Positions 1 through 11,834 of a DNA stretch of 64,000 nt are shown here, one piece after another (the stretch's first letter is position 1; every line of letters starts with the position of its first letter). The DNA lies in contig WJYB01000004.1 in the NCBI GenBank assembly GCA_009668015.1, forward strand, positions 186,001-250,000, given 5' to 3'. The position numbers and the translations under genes are program-made. Below the pieces are notes generated by a model. That model made no database searches. It was not told the DNA's origin and saw nothing but the letters and a program-made list of their open reading frames with translations. The DNA comes from Enterobacteriaceae bacterium RIT714 (GTDB lineage: Bacteria > Pseudomonadota > Gammaproteobacteria > Enterobacterales > Enterobacteriaceae).

Positions 1-67
1 GATGGTATTGAGTCCTGACAGCGATTTCTTCCGTTATATGAAGACGCCAGGCAACGCCACACGATAA
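1..67 (+). CDS. hflC: HflC C-terminus (partial, cut by window start)
   Basis: The last 21 codons read MVLSPDSDFFRYM...NATR and end in TAA; this matches the tail of HflC, the SPFH-family inner-membrane protein that with HflK forms the cage regulating the FtsH protease. Only the C-terminal tail is visible. The position directly before yjeT and purA is the standard enterobacterial order, which supports the call. Confidence 0.85.
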   Translation, partial: MVLSPDSDFFRYMKTPGNATR

Positions 68-90
68 ACTCAGCCCCGTTTGAGTTTTCA

Positions 91-125
91 AACCACCGCT
101 CTTAACGGAGCGGTGGTTTTCTTTT
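91..125 (+). terminator. Rho-independent terminator after hflC
   Basis: An inverted repeat of CCACCGCTC and GAGCGGTGG with a short loop is followed by TTTTCTTTT. It sits 24 bp after the hflC stop and should separate the hfl operon from yjeT-purA. Confidence 0.85.
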
Positions 126-138
126 ATAAGGAACCAAA

Positions 139-1736
<1,598 letters not shown>

Positions 1737-1749
1737 TTTCGTGACCGTT

Positions 1750-1773
1750 GGCCTGCGGGGTAACCTGCAGGCC
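1750..1773. repeat. Hairpin after purA
   Basis: The arms GGCCTGC and GCAGGCC are perfectly complementary, and GG/CC adds inner pairing. There is no T-run on the plus side, so it may stabilise the 3' end or act as a poor terminator. Confidence 0.45.
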
Positions 1774-1929
1774 AGATTAGCGTCGTTCCATCTGGCAATA
1801 GCCCCCTGATTCCCGCTTTTCCCTCCTTTCAGTCTAAATAAATTCGCCGTTAACTATCTGGCTGGTTTATCATCATTATTGAATATCTCTGCGGTCTGAC
1901 CGCGTTTTTTCCCTTTTCCTGAGGTTGAT

Positions 1930-2355
1930 GTGCAGTTAACGAGTTTCACCGATTACGGCTTGCGTGCGCTGATCTACATGGCGTCGTTGCCACAAGGACA
2001 GATGACCAGTATCTCTGAGGTGACAGAGGTCTACGGCGTGTCCCGTAATCATATGGTCAAAATAATCAATCAACTTAGCCGTGCGGGATACGTGACTGCC
2101 GTCCGCGGGAAAAACGGGGGGATTCGTCTCGGTAAACCAGCACAGAGTATTCGTGTTGGGGATGTGGTACGTGAACTCGAGCCATTGACTCTGGTGAACT
2201 GCAGCAGCGAGTTCTGCCACATCACCCCCGCTTGCCGCCTGAAACAGGCGCTTTCTAAGGCTGTGCAAAGTTTTCTCAAGGAACTGGATAACTACACGCT
2301 GGCCGATTTGGTTGAAGAGAATCAACCGCTGTATAAATTATTGCTGGTGGAATGA
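1930..2355 (+). CDS. nsrR: NsrR, nitric-oxide-sensing [2Fe-2S] repressor
   Basis: Rrf2-family transcription factor that loses DNA binding when NO nitrosylates its iron-sulfur cluster, derepressing ytfE, hmp, hcp and others. The 141 residues start at GTG ([14 protein letters not shown]), matching the E. coli start. A winged helix occupies about residues 1-75, and the cluster ligands Cys91, Cys96 and Cys102 are all present. The stop codon lies 38 bp before the rnr start, suggesting co-transcription with rnr and rlmB. A perfect NsrR-type operator is visible in front of ytfE elsewhere in this window. Confidence 0.97.
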   Translation: MQLTSFTDYGLRALIYMASLPQGQMTSISEVTEVYGVSRNHMVKIINQLSRAGYVTAVRGKNGGIRLGKPAQSIRVGDVVRELEPLTLVNCSSEFCHITPACRLKQALSKAVQSFLKELDNYTLADLVEENQPLYKLLLVE

Positions 2356-2393
2356 AGAAAATTTCCACCGGAGCTGACAACGGAGGAACCGAC

Positions 2394-4841
2394 ATGTCAC
2401 ATGATCCTTTCCAGGAACGCGAAGCAGAAAAGTACGCGAATCCTATCCCAAGCCGCGAGTTCATCATCGAACACTTAACAAAACGCGAAAAGCCCGCCAA
2501 TCGTGAAGAACTTGCCGTTGAATTAAATATTGAAGGTGAAGAGCAAATTGAAGCCCTTCGCCGCCGTCTGCGCGCCATGGAGCGTGACGGGCAACTGGTC
2601 TTTACCCGCCGCCAGTGCTATGCGCTGCCGGAGCGCCTCGATTTGCTGAAGGGTGTCGTTATCGGTCACCGCGACGGTTTCGGCTTCCTGCGTGTTGAAG
2701 GCCGTAAGGACGATCTCTACCTTTCGTCCGAACAGATGAAGATGTGCATCCATGGCGATCAAATCCTGGCGCAGCCGCTGGGGGCCGATCGTAAAGGCCG
2801 CCGCGAAGCGCGCGTGGTTCGCGTGCTGGTACCGAAAACCAGCCAGATCGTCGGGCGCTACTTCACCGACGCGGGTGTGGGCTTTGTCGTGCCGGACGAC
2901 AGCCGTCTGAGCTTCGATATCCTGATCCCACCTGAAGAGGTGATGGGCGCGCGCATGGGCTTTGTGGTGGTGGTTGAGCTTACCCAGCGCCCGACGCGTC
3001 GCACCAAAGCGGTCGGTAAAATTGTCGAAGTGCTGGGCGATAACATGGGCACCAGCATGGCTGTCGATATGGCGCTACGCACCCATGAAATTCCTTACGT
3101 CTGGCCGACAGCCGTTGAAGAACAAATTAAAGATCTGAAAGAACAGGTCCCGGAAGAGGCCAAAGTGGGCCGCGTGGATCTGCGCGATCTGCCGCTGGTC
3201 ACCATTGATGGCGAAGATGCCCGCGACTTCGATGACGCGGTCTTCTGCGAGAAAAAACGCGGCGGCGGCTGGCGTTTATGGGTGGCGATTGCCGACGTCA
3301 GCTATTACGTCCGCACTAACACCCCGCTGGACAACGAAGCGCGCAGTCGTGGCACGTCTGTCTACTTCCCGTCGCAGGTTGTTCCAATGCTGCCGGAAGT
3401 GCTGTCCAACGGACTGTGCTCACTCAATCCGCAGGTTGACCGTCTGTGTATGGTCTGTGAAATGACCATCTCCACCAAAGGGCGCTTAACCGGCTACAAA
3501 TTCTATGAAGCGGTGATGAGCTCGCACGCGCGCCTGACGTATACCAAAGTCTGGCACATGTTGCAGGGCGACCAGGAGCTGCGTGAACAATATGCGCCGC
3601 TGGTTAAACACATCGAAGAGCTGCACAACCTCTACAAAGTGCTGGATCAGGCGCGCGAAGAGCGCGGCGGGATCTCGTTTGAGAGCGAAGAGGCGAAGTT
3701 CATCTTTAACGCTGAACGTCGTATCGAGCGTATCGAACAGACACAGCGTAATGATGCGCACAAACTGATTGAAGAGTGCATGATCCTGGCGAATATTTCA
3801 GCGGCACGTTTCGTTGAAAAAGCCAAAGAGCCTGCGCTGTTCCGTATTCACGATAAGCCAACCACAGAAGCGATTACCGCCTTCCGTTCGGTGCTGGCGG
3901 AGCTGGGGCTTGAGCTGCCGGGCGGCAACAAGCCTGAACCGCGCGATTACGCCGAGCTGCTCGAATCCATCGGCGATCGTCCTGATGCGGAAATGCTGCA
4001 AACCATGCTGCTTCGCTCCATGAAACAGGCGATTTACGATCCGGAAAACCGCGGTCACTTCGGCCTGGCGCTGCAGTCTTATGCGCACTTTACCTCGCCG
4101 ATTCGTCGTTATCCGGATCTGTCGCTGCACCGCGCCATTAAGTATCTGCTGGCGCAAGAGCAGGGGCATAAGGGCAATACTACGGAAACGGGCGGCTACC
4201 ACTACTCCATGGAAGAGATGCTCCAGCTGGGTCAGCACTGTTCCATGGCCGAACGTCGCGCCGACGAAGCCACCCGCGATGTCGCGGACTGGCTGAAGTG
4301 TGACTTCATGCTGGATCAGGTAGGCAACGTCTTTAAAGGCGTGATTGCCAGCGTCACCGGCTTTGGCTTCTTTGTGCGTCTCGACGAGCTGTTTATCGAC
4401 GGCCTGGTTCACGTCTCGTCGCTGGATAACGACTACTATCGCTACGATCAGGTAGGACAGCGTCTGACGGGCGAATCCGGCGGCCAGACTTACCGTCTGG
4501 GCGATCGCGTCGAAGTGAAGGTTGAAGCCGTTAACATGGACGAACGTAAGATTGATTTCAGCCTGATCTCAAGCGAACGTGCGCCGCGTAATGTGGGTAA
4601 AACCGAGCGCGAAAAAGCAAGAAAAGGCGCGAACGGTAAAACCAGCGGCAAACGCCGCCAGACGGGTAAAAAAGTGAACTTCGAACCGGACAGCGCTTTC
4701 CGCGGTGATAAAGGCAAAGCAGCGCCAAAACCACCGAAAGCGAAGAAAGAGAAGAGCGCGAAAAAGCCGTCGGCGAAGACCCAGAAAATAGCCGCTGCGA
4801 CCAAAGCGAAGCGAGCTGCAAAGAAAAAAGTGGCGGAATAA
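2394..4841 (+). CDS. rnr: Ribonuclease R
   Basis: Processive 3'-5' exoribonuclease that degrades structured RNA, takes part in rRNA quality control and helps clear tmRNA-tagged mRNA. Order of domains in 815 residues: N-terminal winged helix (about 20-80), two cold-shock domains (about 80-230), RNB catalytic domain (about 255-590) with the acidic [12 protein letters not shown] motif near 270-283, S1 domain (about 645-725), and a Lys/Ala-rich basic tail. I chose the ATG preceded by CGGAGGAACC because it yields the E. coli N-terminus ([16 protein letters not shown]); a 14-codon upstream extension is open but unsupported. Co-directional with nsrR and rlmB. Confidence 0.98.
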   Translation: MSHDPFQEREAEKYANPIPSREFIIEHLTKREKPANREELAVELNIEGEEQIEALRRRLRAMERDGQLVFTRRQCYALPERLDLLKGVVIGHRDGFGFLRVEGRKDDLYLSSEQMKMCIHGDQILAQPLGADRKGRREARVVRVLVPKTSQIVGRYFTDAGVGFVVPDDSRLSFDILIPPEEVMGARMGFVVVVELTQRPTRRTKAVGKIVEVLGDNMGTSMAVDMALRTHEIPYVWPTAVEEQIKDLKEQVPEEAKVGRVDLRDLPLVTIDGEDARDFDDAVFCEKKRGGGWRLWVAIADVSYYVRTNTPLDNEARSRGTSVYFPSQVVPMLPEVLSNGLCSLNPQVDRLCMVCEMTISTKGRLTGYKFYEAVMSSHARLTYTKVWHMLQGDQELREQYAPLVKHIEELHNLYKVLDQAREERGGISFESEEAKFIFNAERRIERIEQTQRNDAHKLIEECMILANISAARFVEKAKEPALFRIHDKPTTEAITAFRSVLAELGLELPGGNKPEPRDYAELLESIGDRPDAEMLQTMLLRSMKQAIYDPENRGHFGLALQSYAHFTSPIRRYPDLSLHRAIKYLLAQEQGHKGNTTETGGYHYSMEEMLQLGQHCSMAERRADEATRDVADWLKCDFMLDQVGNVFKGVIASVTGFGFFVRLDELFIDGLVHVSSLDNDYYRYDQVGQRLTGESGGQTYRLGDRVEVKVEAVNMDERKIDFSLISSERAPRNVGKTEREKARKGANGKTSGKRRQTGKKVNFEPDSAFRGDKGKAAPKPPKAKKEKSAKKPSAKTQKIAAATKAKRAAKKKVAE

Positions 4842-4861
4842 CACTCCCTCACCCCTTGTCG

Positions 4862-4887
4862 GCCGGGTAAGCGTAGAATTGCCCGGC
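4862..4887. repeat. REP-like palindrome between rnr and rlmB
   Basis: GCCGGG and CCCGGC arms flank TAAGCGTAGAATTG, resembling an enterobacterial REP (PU) unit, and it is preceded by CCCTCACCCC. It probably stabilises the rnr 3' end; no T-run, so transcription likely continues into rlmB. Confidence 0.5.
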
Positions 4888-4911
4888 AAAAGCAATTAAT
4901 GAGAACCATCA

Positions 4912-5646
4912 ATGAGTGAAATGATTTACGGCATCCACGCGGTGCAGGCCCTGCTGGAGCGCGCACCGGAGCGTTTTCAGGAAGTTTTTATTCTGAAAGG
5001 GCGTGAGGACAAACGTCTGCTGCCGCTGATCCATGCGCTGGAAGCTCAGGGCGTGGTGATCCAACTGGCCAGCCGCCAGTTCCTCGATGAGAAAAGTGAG
5101 GGCGCAGTACATCAGGGGATTATTGCTCGCGCGAAACCGGGTCGTCAGTATCAGGAAAACGATCTGCCGGATCTGATCGCCCAGTATGATAACCCGTTCC
5201 TGCTGATCCTTGACGGGGTTACGGATCCGCATAACCTCGGCGCTTGTCTGCGTAGCGCAGATGCCGCCGGTGTGCATGCAGTCATTGTGCCGCGCGACCG
5301 CTCTGCGCAACTCAATGCGACCGCGAAAAAAGTGGCCTGTGGCGCAGCGGAAAACGTGCCGCTGATCCGGGTGACTAACCTGGCGCGCACCATGCGTCAG
5401 CTGCAGGAAGAGAATATCTGGATCGTGGGGACGGCTGGCGAAGCCGATCATACGGTCTACCAGAGCAAACTGGCTGGCCGTCTGGCGCTGGTGATGGGCG
5501 CAGAAGGCGAAGGTATGCGTCGTCTGACCCGTGAGCATTGCGACGAGCTGATCAGCATTCCGATGGCCGGGAGCGTCTCTTCTCTGAACGTCTCTGTGGC
5601 AACGGGGATTTGCCTGTTCGAAGCGGTACGTCAGCGCGGAATATAA
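4912..5646 (+). CDS. rlmB: 23S rRNA Gm2251 2'-O-methyltransferase
   Basis: SpoU/TrmH (SPOUT) methyltransferase that methylates G2251 in the peptidyl-transferase P-loop of 23S rRNA. The N-terminal substrate-binding domain (about 1-75) precedes the knotted catalytic domain, which shows motif 1 ([20 protein letters not shown]), motif 2 (MGAEGEGM) and motif 3 ([22 protein letters not shown] begins this block). Length 244 versus 243 in E. coli. Last gene of the nsrR-rnr-rlmB run, followed by a terminator. Confidence 0.97.
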   Translation: MSEMIYGIHAVQALLERAPERFQEVFILKGREDKRLLPLIHALEAQGVVIQLASRQFLDEKSEGAVHQGIIARAKPGRQYQENDLPDLIAQYDNPFLLILDGVTDPHNLGACLRSADAAGVHAVIVPRDRSAQLNATAKKVACGAAENVPLIRVTNLARTMRQLQEENIWIVGTAGEADHTVYQSKLAGRLALVMGAEGEGMRRLTREHCDELISIPMAGSVSSLNVSVATGICLFEAVRQRGI

Positions 5647-5651
5647 ACAGC

Positions 5652-5680
5652 AAGGCCTTCCCCAGGAAGGCCTTTTGTTT
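5652..5680 (+). terminator. Terminator after rlmB
   Basis: AAGGCCTTCC pairs with GGAAGGCCTT across a very short loop, followed by TTGTTT. Five bases after the rlmB stop. Confidence 0.85.
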
Positions 5681-5733
5681 TCGCCCTCATCCGTGGGAGA
5701 GGGCCGGGATGAACGCATCAGACGGTGCCAGTC

Positions 5734-7023
5734 TCACTCCTCCAGCGAGCGCAAATGGTCGTCTTTATTGAGCGTCATGAGCGCCGCCATACTCACCACT
5801 GCCGTTGCCATCACGTAGTAAGCGGGAATATCCAGATTGCCGGTCTGCTTGATCAGCCCTGTAATAATTAAGCCCGCGCAGCCAGAGAAAATGGCGTTCG
5901 ACAAAGAATACGCCAGTCCAAGCCCGGTATAGCGCACGCGCGTTGGAAACATCTCCGACAGCATCGCAGGCCCAGGTCCTGCCAGCATTCCCACCAGACC
6001 GCCCGCAATGAGTACCACTATCGCTTTCACCGCCAGGGTGCTGGATTCAGCCTGCAAAATCTTCAGCAGCGGCAGGGCGAGGATCAGCAGTAGCGCGGTG
6101 GCAATCACCATCACCGTGCGGCGTCCGATCCGATCGCTCAAAATCCCCGACGGAATGATCGTCAGAGCAAAGCCAATATTCGAGATGACCGCAATCAACA
6201 GCGCCTGGTTAAAGCCGGTATGCAGCGCCGATTGCAGGTAGGTCGGCATAATCACCAGATAGGTATAACCCGCTGCGGACCACACCATTACGCGGCCAAT
6301 CCCCATGACGATCGCCTTGAAGGTGGCAGCGGTCTGCGCCCGGGAGACAACCGGCTTCTCCTGCTGTTGGACGAAGCTTGGCGTCTCTTCCATGCTGACG
6401 CGCAGCCACAGAGCGACCACACCCATCGGCAGCGCGAGGAAGAACGGAATACGCCAGCCCCAGTCGTGCAGCGCTTCTGGCGTGAGCACCGCGGAGAGCA
6501 GCGCGACAATGCCTGCGCCGGCTAACAGCCCCAGAGCGACGGTAAAGGACTGCCACGCGCCATACAGACCCCGTTTACCGCGCGGGGCAAACTCGGTCAT
6601 CAGCGACACGGCACCGCCGTACTCGCCGCCCGCAAACAGACCCTGCAGGATGCGCAATCCGGTGATAATCAGCGGTGCGGCAATACCGATGCTGGCATAC
6701 ACCGGTACGATACCAATTGCCGCGGTGGCGAGCGTCATCAGCACCAGCACAATAATCAGCGTCGGCTTACGCCCGATACGATCGCCAATACGCCCAAACA
6801 CCACGGCACCCAGCGGACGGAAGAAAAAGGCGATAGCAAACGAAGCGTAGGTGAGGATCAGGCTGGTAATCCCCGCTTCGCCCTCAAGCTGGAAAAAATT
6901 CTTCGCAATAACGGTGGCCATAAAACCGTACACCGCAAACTCATACCATTCGATGAAGTTGCCAATAGAGCCTGCAATTAAAGCGCGTTTATGCGCATCC
7001 GGCGCGGGGTGGGAAGATTGCAT
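5734..7023 (-). CDS. MHS-family metabolite:H+ symporter (MFS)
   Basis: A 429-residue, 12-TM major facilitator. The signature GNFIEWYEFAVYGF at residue 17 and the repeated FGRIGDRIGRK loop place it in the metabolite:H+ symport family (ProP, KgtP, ShiA and relatives). The substrate cannot be told from sequence; organic acids, betaines or shikimate-type compounds are all known for this family. It occupies the rlmB-aidB gap where E. coli K-12 has yjfIJKLMC, and it faces rlmB, with aidB divergent on the other side. Confidence 0.85.
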   Translation of the reverse strand: MQSSHPAPDAHKRALIAGSIGNFIEWYEFAVYGFMATVIAKNFFQLEGEAGITSLILTYASFAIAFFFRPLGAVVFGRIGDRIGRKPTLIIVLVLMTLATAAIGIVPVYASIGIAAPLIITGLRILQGLFAGGEYGGAVSLMTEFAPRGKRGLYGAWQSFTVALGLLAGAGIVALLSAVLTPEALHDWGWRIPFFLALPMGVVALWLRVSMEETPSFVQQQEKPVVSRAQTAATFKAIVMGIGRVMVWSAAGYTYLVIMPTYLQSALHTGFNQALLIAVISNIGFALTIIPSGILSDRIGRRTVMVIATALLLILALPLLKILQAESSTLAVKAIVVLIAGGLVGMLAGPGPAMLSEMFPTRVRYTGLGLAYSLSNAIFSGCAGLIITGLIKQTGNLDIPAYYVMATAVVSMAALMTLNKDDHLRSLEE

Positions 7024-7215
7024 AATGATTCTCTTCGAAAAGGTGAGAATAAATTATTCAACAGTTTGCGCAGAGTGAAATAGTTTATTCTTATATTGTG
7101 TGACCTGTTTCACGAATGATTTCAGCCAGATCGCCACCGTGTGACCCGACTCCCATGCAGCGATTGCCGGTGCTGTCCATACTTACCTTCATTGCCATTG
7201 AAGGAGGGAGACACA

Positions 7216-8838
7216 ATGCACTGGCAGACCCACACCGTCTTCAATCAACCAGTCCCGCTGTCGAACAGTAATCTCTTTCTGTCTGACTGCGCCTTACACG
7301 ACGCGGTGATTCGGGAAGGGGCCGAATGGGATAGTGAATTGCTTGCCAGCATAGGCCAGCAGCTGGGAACGGCGGAATCGCTGGAGCTGGGCAGGCTTGC
7401 CAACGCTAATCCGCCAGAGTTGCTACGTTACGATGCCCGCGGTGAGCGGCTGGATGACGTGCGCTTTCACCCGGCCTGGCATCTGCTGATGCAAGGGCTT
7501 TGCGCCAATCGGGTGCACAATCTTGCCTGGGAGGATGAGGCCCGCAAAGGGGCATTTGTCGCCCGCGCCGCGCGCTTTGTTTTGCATGCTCAGGTCGAGG
7601 CGGGCACGCTCTGCCCTGTCACGATGACATTTGCCGCTACGCCCTTGCTACAGCAGACGCTGCCCAAACTTTTTCACCCCTGGCTGACGCCGCTGATGAG
7701 CGATCGCTACGATCCGCATCTGGCGCCCGGTGGGCAAAAACGCGGGCTGCTTATCGGGATGGGCATGACCGAAAAGCAGGGCGGTTCGGACGTGTTGAGC
7801 AATACCACCCGGGCGGAAAAGAGCAGCGACGGCAGCTATCAGCTGACAGGGCATAAATGGTTTTTCTCGGTACCACAAAGCGATGCGCACCTTGTGCTGG
7901 CGCAGGCCAAAGGCGGCCTGTCATGCTTCTTCGTGCCCCGCGTTTTGCCCGACGGGCAGCGCAATGCCGTTCGGCTGGAGCGTCTGAAAGACAAGTTGGG
8001 CAATCGCTCCAATGCCAGCAGCGAAGCTGAATTTCACAGCGCCTCGGGCTGGCTGTTGGGCGAAGAGGGTGAAGGCGTCCGCTTGATTCTGAAGATGGGC
8101 GGCCTGACGCGCTTCGACTGCGCGCTGGGCAGCCACGGGCTGATGCGCCGCGCGCTGTCCGTCGCGCTTTATCATGCCCATCAGCGGCAGACGTTTGGTA
8201 AAAACCTGATCGATCAGCCGCTGATGCGTGAAGTGCTGAGCCGTATGTCGCTTCAGCTGGAAGGGCAGACCGCTTTGCTCTTCCGCCTGGCGCGCGCCTG
8301 GGACCGGCGTGACGATCCGCAGGAAGCCGCATGGGCACGCCTCCTGACTCCGGCCGCGAAATACAGCGTCTGTAAAGCGGGGATTCCTTTTGTCGGAGAA
8401 GCCATGGAAGTGCTCGGTGGCGTGGGCTATTGCGAAGAGAGCGAATTACCGCGTCTTTTCCGCGAAATGCCGGTGAACAGCATCTGGGAAGGATCGGGCA
8501 ATATCATGTGTCTGGACGTGCTGCGCGTGCTGGCGAAACAGCCTGGCATTATTGATGTGCTGCACGACGATTTTGCTCAGGTGAAAGGACAGGACCGCCA
8601 TTTTGATCGCAGCTGGCGGCAGCTACAGCAGACGCTGCGCAAACCGCACGAGGCGCAGGGCAGGGAGATCACCCGGCAGATCTTTTTGCTGGGCGCTGGC
8701 GCACAGATGTTGCGGCACGCATCGCCACCCGTGGCGCAGGCGTGGTGCCGCATGATGCTTGATCCTCGTGGCGGAACGCTGCTGAGCGAGCAGGTCAAAA
8801 ATGACCTGCTGCTGCGCGCTACGGGCAGAGTGGGGTAG
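7216..8838 (+). CDS. aidB: AidB, acyl-CoA-dehydrogenase-like adaptive-response protein
   Basis: FAD-binding flavoprotein of the acyl-CoA dehydrogenase fold, induced in the Ada response to alkylation and known to bind DNA; its enzymatic role in vivo is unsettled. 540 residues (E. coli 541). Visible ACAD features: MTEKQGGSDVLSNTTRAE (about 182-199) and the region EAMEVLGGVGYCEESELPR followed by NSIWEGSGNIMCLDVLR. Start chosen at the ATG with AAGGAGGGAG upstream (MHWQTHTVFNQP). The stop codon abuts the stop of the converging chemoreceptor gene with no intervening base. Confidence 0.95.
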   Translation: MHWQTHTVFNQPVPLSNSNLFLSDCALHDAVIREGAEWDSELLASIGQQLGTAESLELGRLANANPPELLRYDARGERLDDVRFHPAWHLLMQGLCANRVHNLAWEDEARKGAFVARAARFVLHAQVEAGTLCPVTMTFAATPLLQQTLPKLFHPWLTPLMSDRYDPHLAPGGQKRGLLIGMGMTEKQGGSDVLSNTTRAEKSSDGSYQLTGHKWFFSVPQSDAHLVLAQAKGGLSCFFVPRVLPDGQRNAVRLERLKDKLGNRSNASSEAEFHSASGWLLGEEGEGVRLILKMGGLTRFDCALGSHGLMRRALSVALYHAHQRQTFGKNLIDQPLMREVLSRMSLQLEGQTALLFRLARAWDRRDDPQEAAWARLLTPAAKYSVCKAGIPFVGEAMEVLGGVGYCEESELPRLFREMPVNSIWEGSGNIMCLDVLRVLAKQPGIIDVLHDDFAQVKGQDRHFDRSWRQLQQTLRKPHEAQGREITRQIFLLGAGAQMLRHASPPVAQAWCRMMLDPRGGTLLSEQVKNDLLLRATGRVG

Positions 8839-10770
8839 TTAGTGCTTCAGGCGGAACAGGCTCACCAGTTCGGTCAGGTGCGAGCCTTTCTCGCGCAGCG
8901 TTTGCGCGGTTTGCTCACTGCGGGAAACGCGGTCGGCGTTGATGTGTGACGCTTCGCCGATATGCGTCATCGCCAGATTGACCTGACGAATCCCGGCGGA
9001 TTGTTCATGCGATGCGTGGTTAATCTCGGTCACCAGCTGACTGATGTTATCAATGTGAACAATGATTGAGTCCATCGCGTGCTGCGTCTGCTCTGACAGC
9101 TGATGGCCTTCGCTTACTTTGTTCAGGGTGTCGCCAATCAGCTGTTCGATCTCTTTGACGGCATTGGCGCTTCGCGCTGCCAGCGCCCGCACTTCCTGGG
9201 CAACCACCGCAAAGCCTTTGCCGTGTTCGCCTGCTCGTGCGGCTTCTACCGCCGCGTTGAGGGCCAGAATATTGGTCTGAAAAGCGATGGATTCAATAAC
9301 GTGAGTGATAGCCTCGATACGTTTCGATGCGTCGCGAATATCATCCATCGTCGCCACCGCATGGCTGACGGTCTCACCGCCCTGGTGCACTGCGCGTGAG
9401 GTTTCGCCGACCAGCTGCTGCGTCTGTTCCATATTCGCGGCGTTTTGCTGCACAGTGGCAGCCAGCTGCTCCATGCTCGCCGACGTCTCTTCCACGCTGC
9501 TGGCCTGTTTGTTGATCTGCTCCGAGATTTCTCCGGCATCGGATGCCAGCGCGTTGGTGCCGAGGTGGATCTCACCAGCGGCCTCGCGAACCTGCTGAAC
9601 AATTTGCTCAAGCCCGCCGCCCACACCGTTGATCGCGGCAATCAGTTGGCCGACTTCATCCTGGCGCGTGACGGGCAGTTCAGCGCGAAGATCGCCTGCG
9701 GCGTATTGACGGGCCAGATGGATGACATCGCGCAGGGGGCGGGTCAGCCAGCGGCGAATGATGACCACAAACAGCGCTGCGAACAGAGCCGAGAGCACCA
9801 CGCCCGCCAGCAGGAAGCGATCGCGCAGCGCATTGACGTCGGCCAGTAAGATGGATTTATCCACTTCACCAATAATGGTCCAGTTCCAGCCCGGGAGCGG
9901 CGTATAAGCCATTTGCAATGTGCGGCCATCGTCACTGATGCGCTCAAGCGTGCCAGACTGGCCGCTCAACAGCTGCTGCTGGAGGGCGCTATCCCACTTC
10001 GGTTGCTGTCCCTCCAGGCTTGGGTGGAACAGGTATTGTCCGCGTGTTTTACCGTTGCCGCGATCCAGCACGTAGAAATGACCACTCTCCCCGAGGCGAC
10101 GGTTGAGGATTTTATCGCGCATGACGCTCCAGGAATGGCTGATATCGACGCCGACAAAGACAATCGCGATGACCTGACCGCTCGCATCTTTGACCGGCTG
10201 ATATTGGGTGATGTAACGCTTGCCAAACAGCAGAGCCAGCCCGCGATAGACATCTCCTTTGGTCACGGCGTTAAACGCGGGGCTGGTGTTATCCAGAACG
10301 GTGCCGATCGCGCGCTCACCATTTTCTTTGCGCAGGGAGGTCGCCACGCGGATAAAGTCATTCCCACTGCGCACAAACAGCGTCGAAATGGCGCCAGTAC
10401 GGTTGAGAAAATCATCGGAAAAGGCGTTATTTTCGTGAAGTTCGGTTTCGCCGCCCTTCAGCAGGGGAACATTTTGCCCGTTGATCGTGCGGGTCTGGCT
10501 GGGATCGCTATTCAGCGGTTGGGGCAGGAAAGTGGTGAACAATTTCGTGTAGCTTTCTACCTCTTCACCCAGGCTGGTATTGAACATCTGCACCATATCC
10601 ACCACGCCGGTAGACTGGTTTTGCAGATCTTCTAACGCCAGGGCTTCCAGCTGTTGGCTGGCTTTATGACTGAGGAGAAACGTGAATAGCAGAAAGAGTG
10701 TGGCGACACTCACGCCGGTAAGGAGGGAGAGCTTTGTTCCGAGACCTGTGCGGCGGAAAAAGTTGATCAT
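8839..10770 (-). CDS. Methyl-accepting chemotaxis protein with Cache sensor
   Basis: Transmembrane chemoreceptor, 643 residues. TM1 at about 13-34 and TM2 at about 315-338 bracket a large periplasmic Cache-type sensor (Cache_3-Cache_2 like, unlike the four-helix bundles of Tar/Tsr). A HAMP domain follows, then the signalling hairpin with the conserved tip [20 protein letters not shown]. It ends in LFRLKH and therefore lacks the C-terminal CheR/CheB-tethering pentapeptide. Many Cache MCPs sense organic acids or amino acids, but the ligand is unknown here. A sigma-28-like promoter lies upstream; it is not part of the E. coli gene order. Confidence 0.93.
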   Translation of the reverse strand: MINFFRRTGLGTKLSLLTGVSVATLFLLFTFLLSHKASQQLEALALEDLQNQSTGVVDMVQMFNTSLGEEVESYTKLFTTFLPQPLNSDPSQTRTINGQNVPLLKGGETELHENNAFSDDFLNRTGAISTLFVRSGNDFIRVATSLRKENGERAIGTVLDNTSPAFNAVTKGDVYRGLALLFGKRYITQYQPVKDASGQVIAIVFVGVDISHSWSVMRDKILNRRLGESGHFYVLDRGNGKTRGQYLFHPSLEGQQPKWDSALQQQLLSGQSGTLERISDDGRTLQMAYTPLPGWNWTIIGEVDKSILLADVNALRDRFLLAGVVLSALFAALFVVIIRRWLTRPLRDVIHLARQYAAGDLRAELPVTRQDEVGQLIAAINGVGGGLEQIVQQVREAAGEIHLGTNALASDAGEISEQINKQASSVEETSASMEQLAATVQQNAANMEQTQQLVGETSRAVHQGGETVSHAVATMDDIRDASKRIEAITHVIESIAFQTNILALNAAVEAARAGEHGKGFAVVAQEVRALAARSANAVKEIEQLIGDTLNKVSEGHQLSEQTQHAMDSIIVHIDNISQLVTEINHASHEQSAGIRQVNLAMTHIGEASHINADRVSRSEQTAQTLREKGSHLTELVSLFRLKH

Positions 10771-10801
10771 AAATTGCTCACTGTCGAAAAGGTATGGCTG
10801 T

Positions 10802-10828
10802 TCAACGGCAGAGCGGGACTAACGTTTA
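10802..10828 (-). promoter_or_regulatory. Sigma-28 (FliA)-like promoter for the Cache chemoreceptor
   Basis: Read on the minus strand, TAAACGTT is followed after 11 bp by GCCGTTGA, compared with the FliA consensus TAAAGTTT-N11-GCCGATAA. It sits about 32 bp before the start codon. A GTAACA-TTT-TGTTAC palindrome lies just upstream at 10839-10853. Confidence 0.6.
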
Positions 10829-10903
10829 TCAACTTTATGTAACAAAATGTTACTAAACTGTCTCGATTCAGTAACGTAAAGGATAATAGATTTGTAAAAA
10901 TAG

Positions 10904-10930
10904 AAAAGCCACTAAAAATGAGTGGCTTTT
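10904..10930 (-). terminator. Terminator after yjfN
   Basis: AAAAGCCACT and AGTGGCTTTT form a perfect 10-bp stem with a 7-nt loop; on the minus strand it runs into TTTTCTATTTTT. It separates yjfN from the chemoreceptor gene downstream. Confidence 0.8.
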
Positions 10931-10941
10931 ATAAGAACGCA

Positions 10942-11217
10942 TCAGGCGTAAAGAATCGCTTGTACCCGCCATTGATCGACAAGCCTGTCCTCCTGCATCT
11001 GGACAATGCGATACCACGAAGCACCCTGCTCATCGGCTTTTAAGGCAATCACACGTTCAACGTCTTGCGGGCTCCCTGAAATATTATTCACGGAGATAAG
11101 GCCAATTTCATTTAAGCCTGTGACGCAATCAGCACTGGCAAACTCTGCTGACTGCGCGGTGGTGCTCATCAGCCCTGCTGAGAGCAACAGTGAGGTCAAA
11201 GCAAGAGATCGTTTCAT
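10942..11217 (-). CDS. yjfN: YjfN, periplasmic DUF1471 (YhcN-like) protein
   Basis: Small secreted protein, 91 residues, with a signal peptide (MKRSLALTSLLLSAGLMSTTAQSA, described by residues 1-24) and one DUF1471 domain ending WRVQAILYA. In E. coli YjfN is a regulator of the DegP protease. The start is the ATG preceded by GGAG 6 bases upstream; longer in-frame starts lack a signal sequence. Two Cys-containing residues of the mature part (CVTGLNEIG) are as in E. coli. Adjacent to bsmA, a member of the same family. Confidence 0.88.
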   Translation of the reverse strand: MKRSLALTSLLLSAGLMSTTAQSAEFASADCVTGLNEIGLISVNNISGSPQDVERVIALKADEQGASWYRIVQMQEDRLVDQWRVQAILYA

Positions 11218-11365
11218 TGTCAGCTCCATTTCACATGTCTCCGGTATCCGCCGGGCAATCCTTCGCAAATAAACTCACTTCCTTTGTCACAGGCATGGAG
11301 TTTATTGTGGACAGGAAAACGTCTATGGACGCAAAGCAGTGTAAATGTCGTTTAAATGCTGACAG

Positions 11366-11695
11366 TTATTTGTGGTACAGAATCGCCTGGGAATACCACT
11401 GTCCTGCCAGAACCGTCTCATCAATTAAAATGATGACGTAATAATCTGCTTTGGCTGCGACGGCTTTTGCTTTTATTGCATCCTCCGCATCCGCCGGCGA
11501 ACCGACGACTAAGACGGAGACAGTACCCATTCGCTGTAATCCTTCGGTCTGATTACGACGAATTTCCTGAGGGTGATCGGTGGCCGGAGGAGCCGGTTGC
11601 GGTGTTCCTTGCAACGCGCTACAACCCGCTAACAGCGACACCAGCAATAAAGCAGCGAACCTGCGCATAACCATATCTCGTTTCCTGATAGCCAT
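11366..11695 (-). CDS. bsmA: BsmA (YjfO), DUF1471 lipoprotein
   Basis: Biofilm stress- and motility-related lipoprotein, 109 residues as in E. coli. A lipobox LLAGC follows the hydrophobic leader, so Cys is the predicted lipidated residue; the mature part carries a Pro-rich linker and a DUF1471 domain ending GQWYSQAILYHK. The start was placed at MAIRKRD to match the E. coli length; MVMRR seven codons later is an alternative. A further upstream in-frame extension is unsupported. Confidence 0.88.
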   Translation of the reverse strand: MAIRKRDMVMRRFAALLLVSLLAGCSALQGTPQPAPPATDHPQEIRRNQTEGLQRMGTVSVLVVGSPADAEDAIKAKAVAAKADYYVIILIDETVLAGQWYSQAILYHK

Positions 11696-11834
11696 AGTGT
11701 AGATGTCTGCGAATTTCATTTTGGGGGAATGTTCCCAAACTGTTATCTGTGACGTAAATTTCGAATGAAAATATCGTGAAAGCGTAATCCAGTTCTCAAC
11801 ATTATGAATCACCCTTAAGACATGAGGCTCAACG

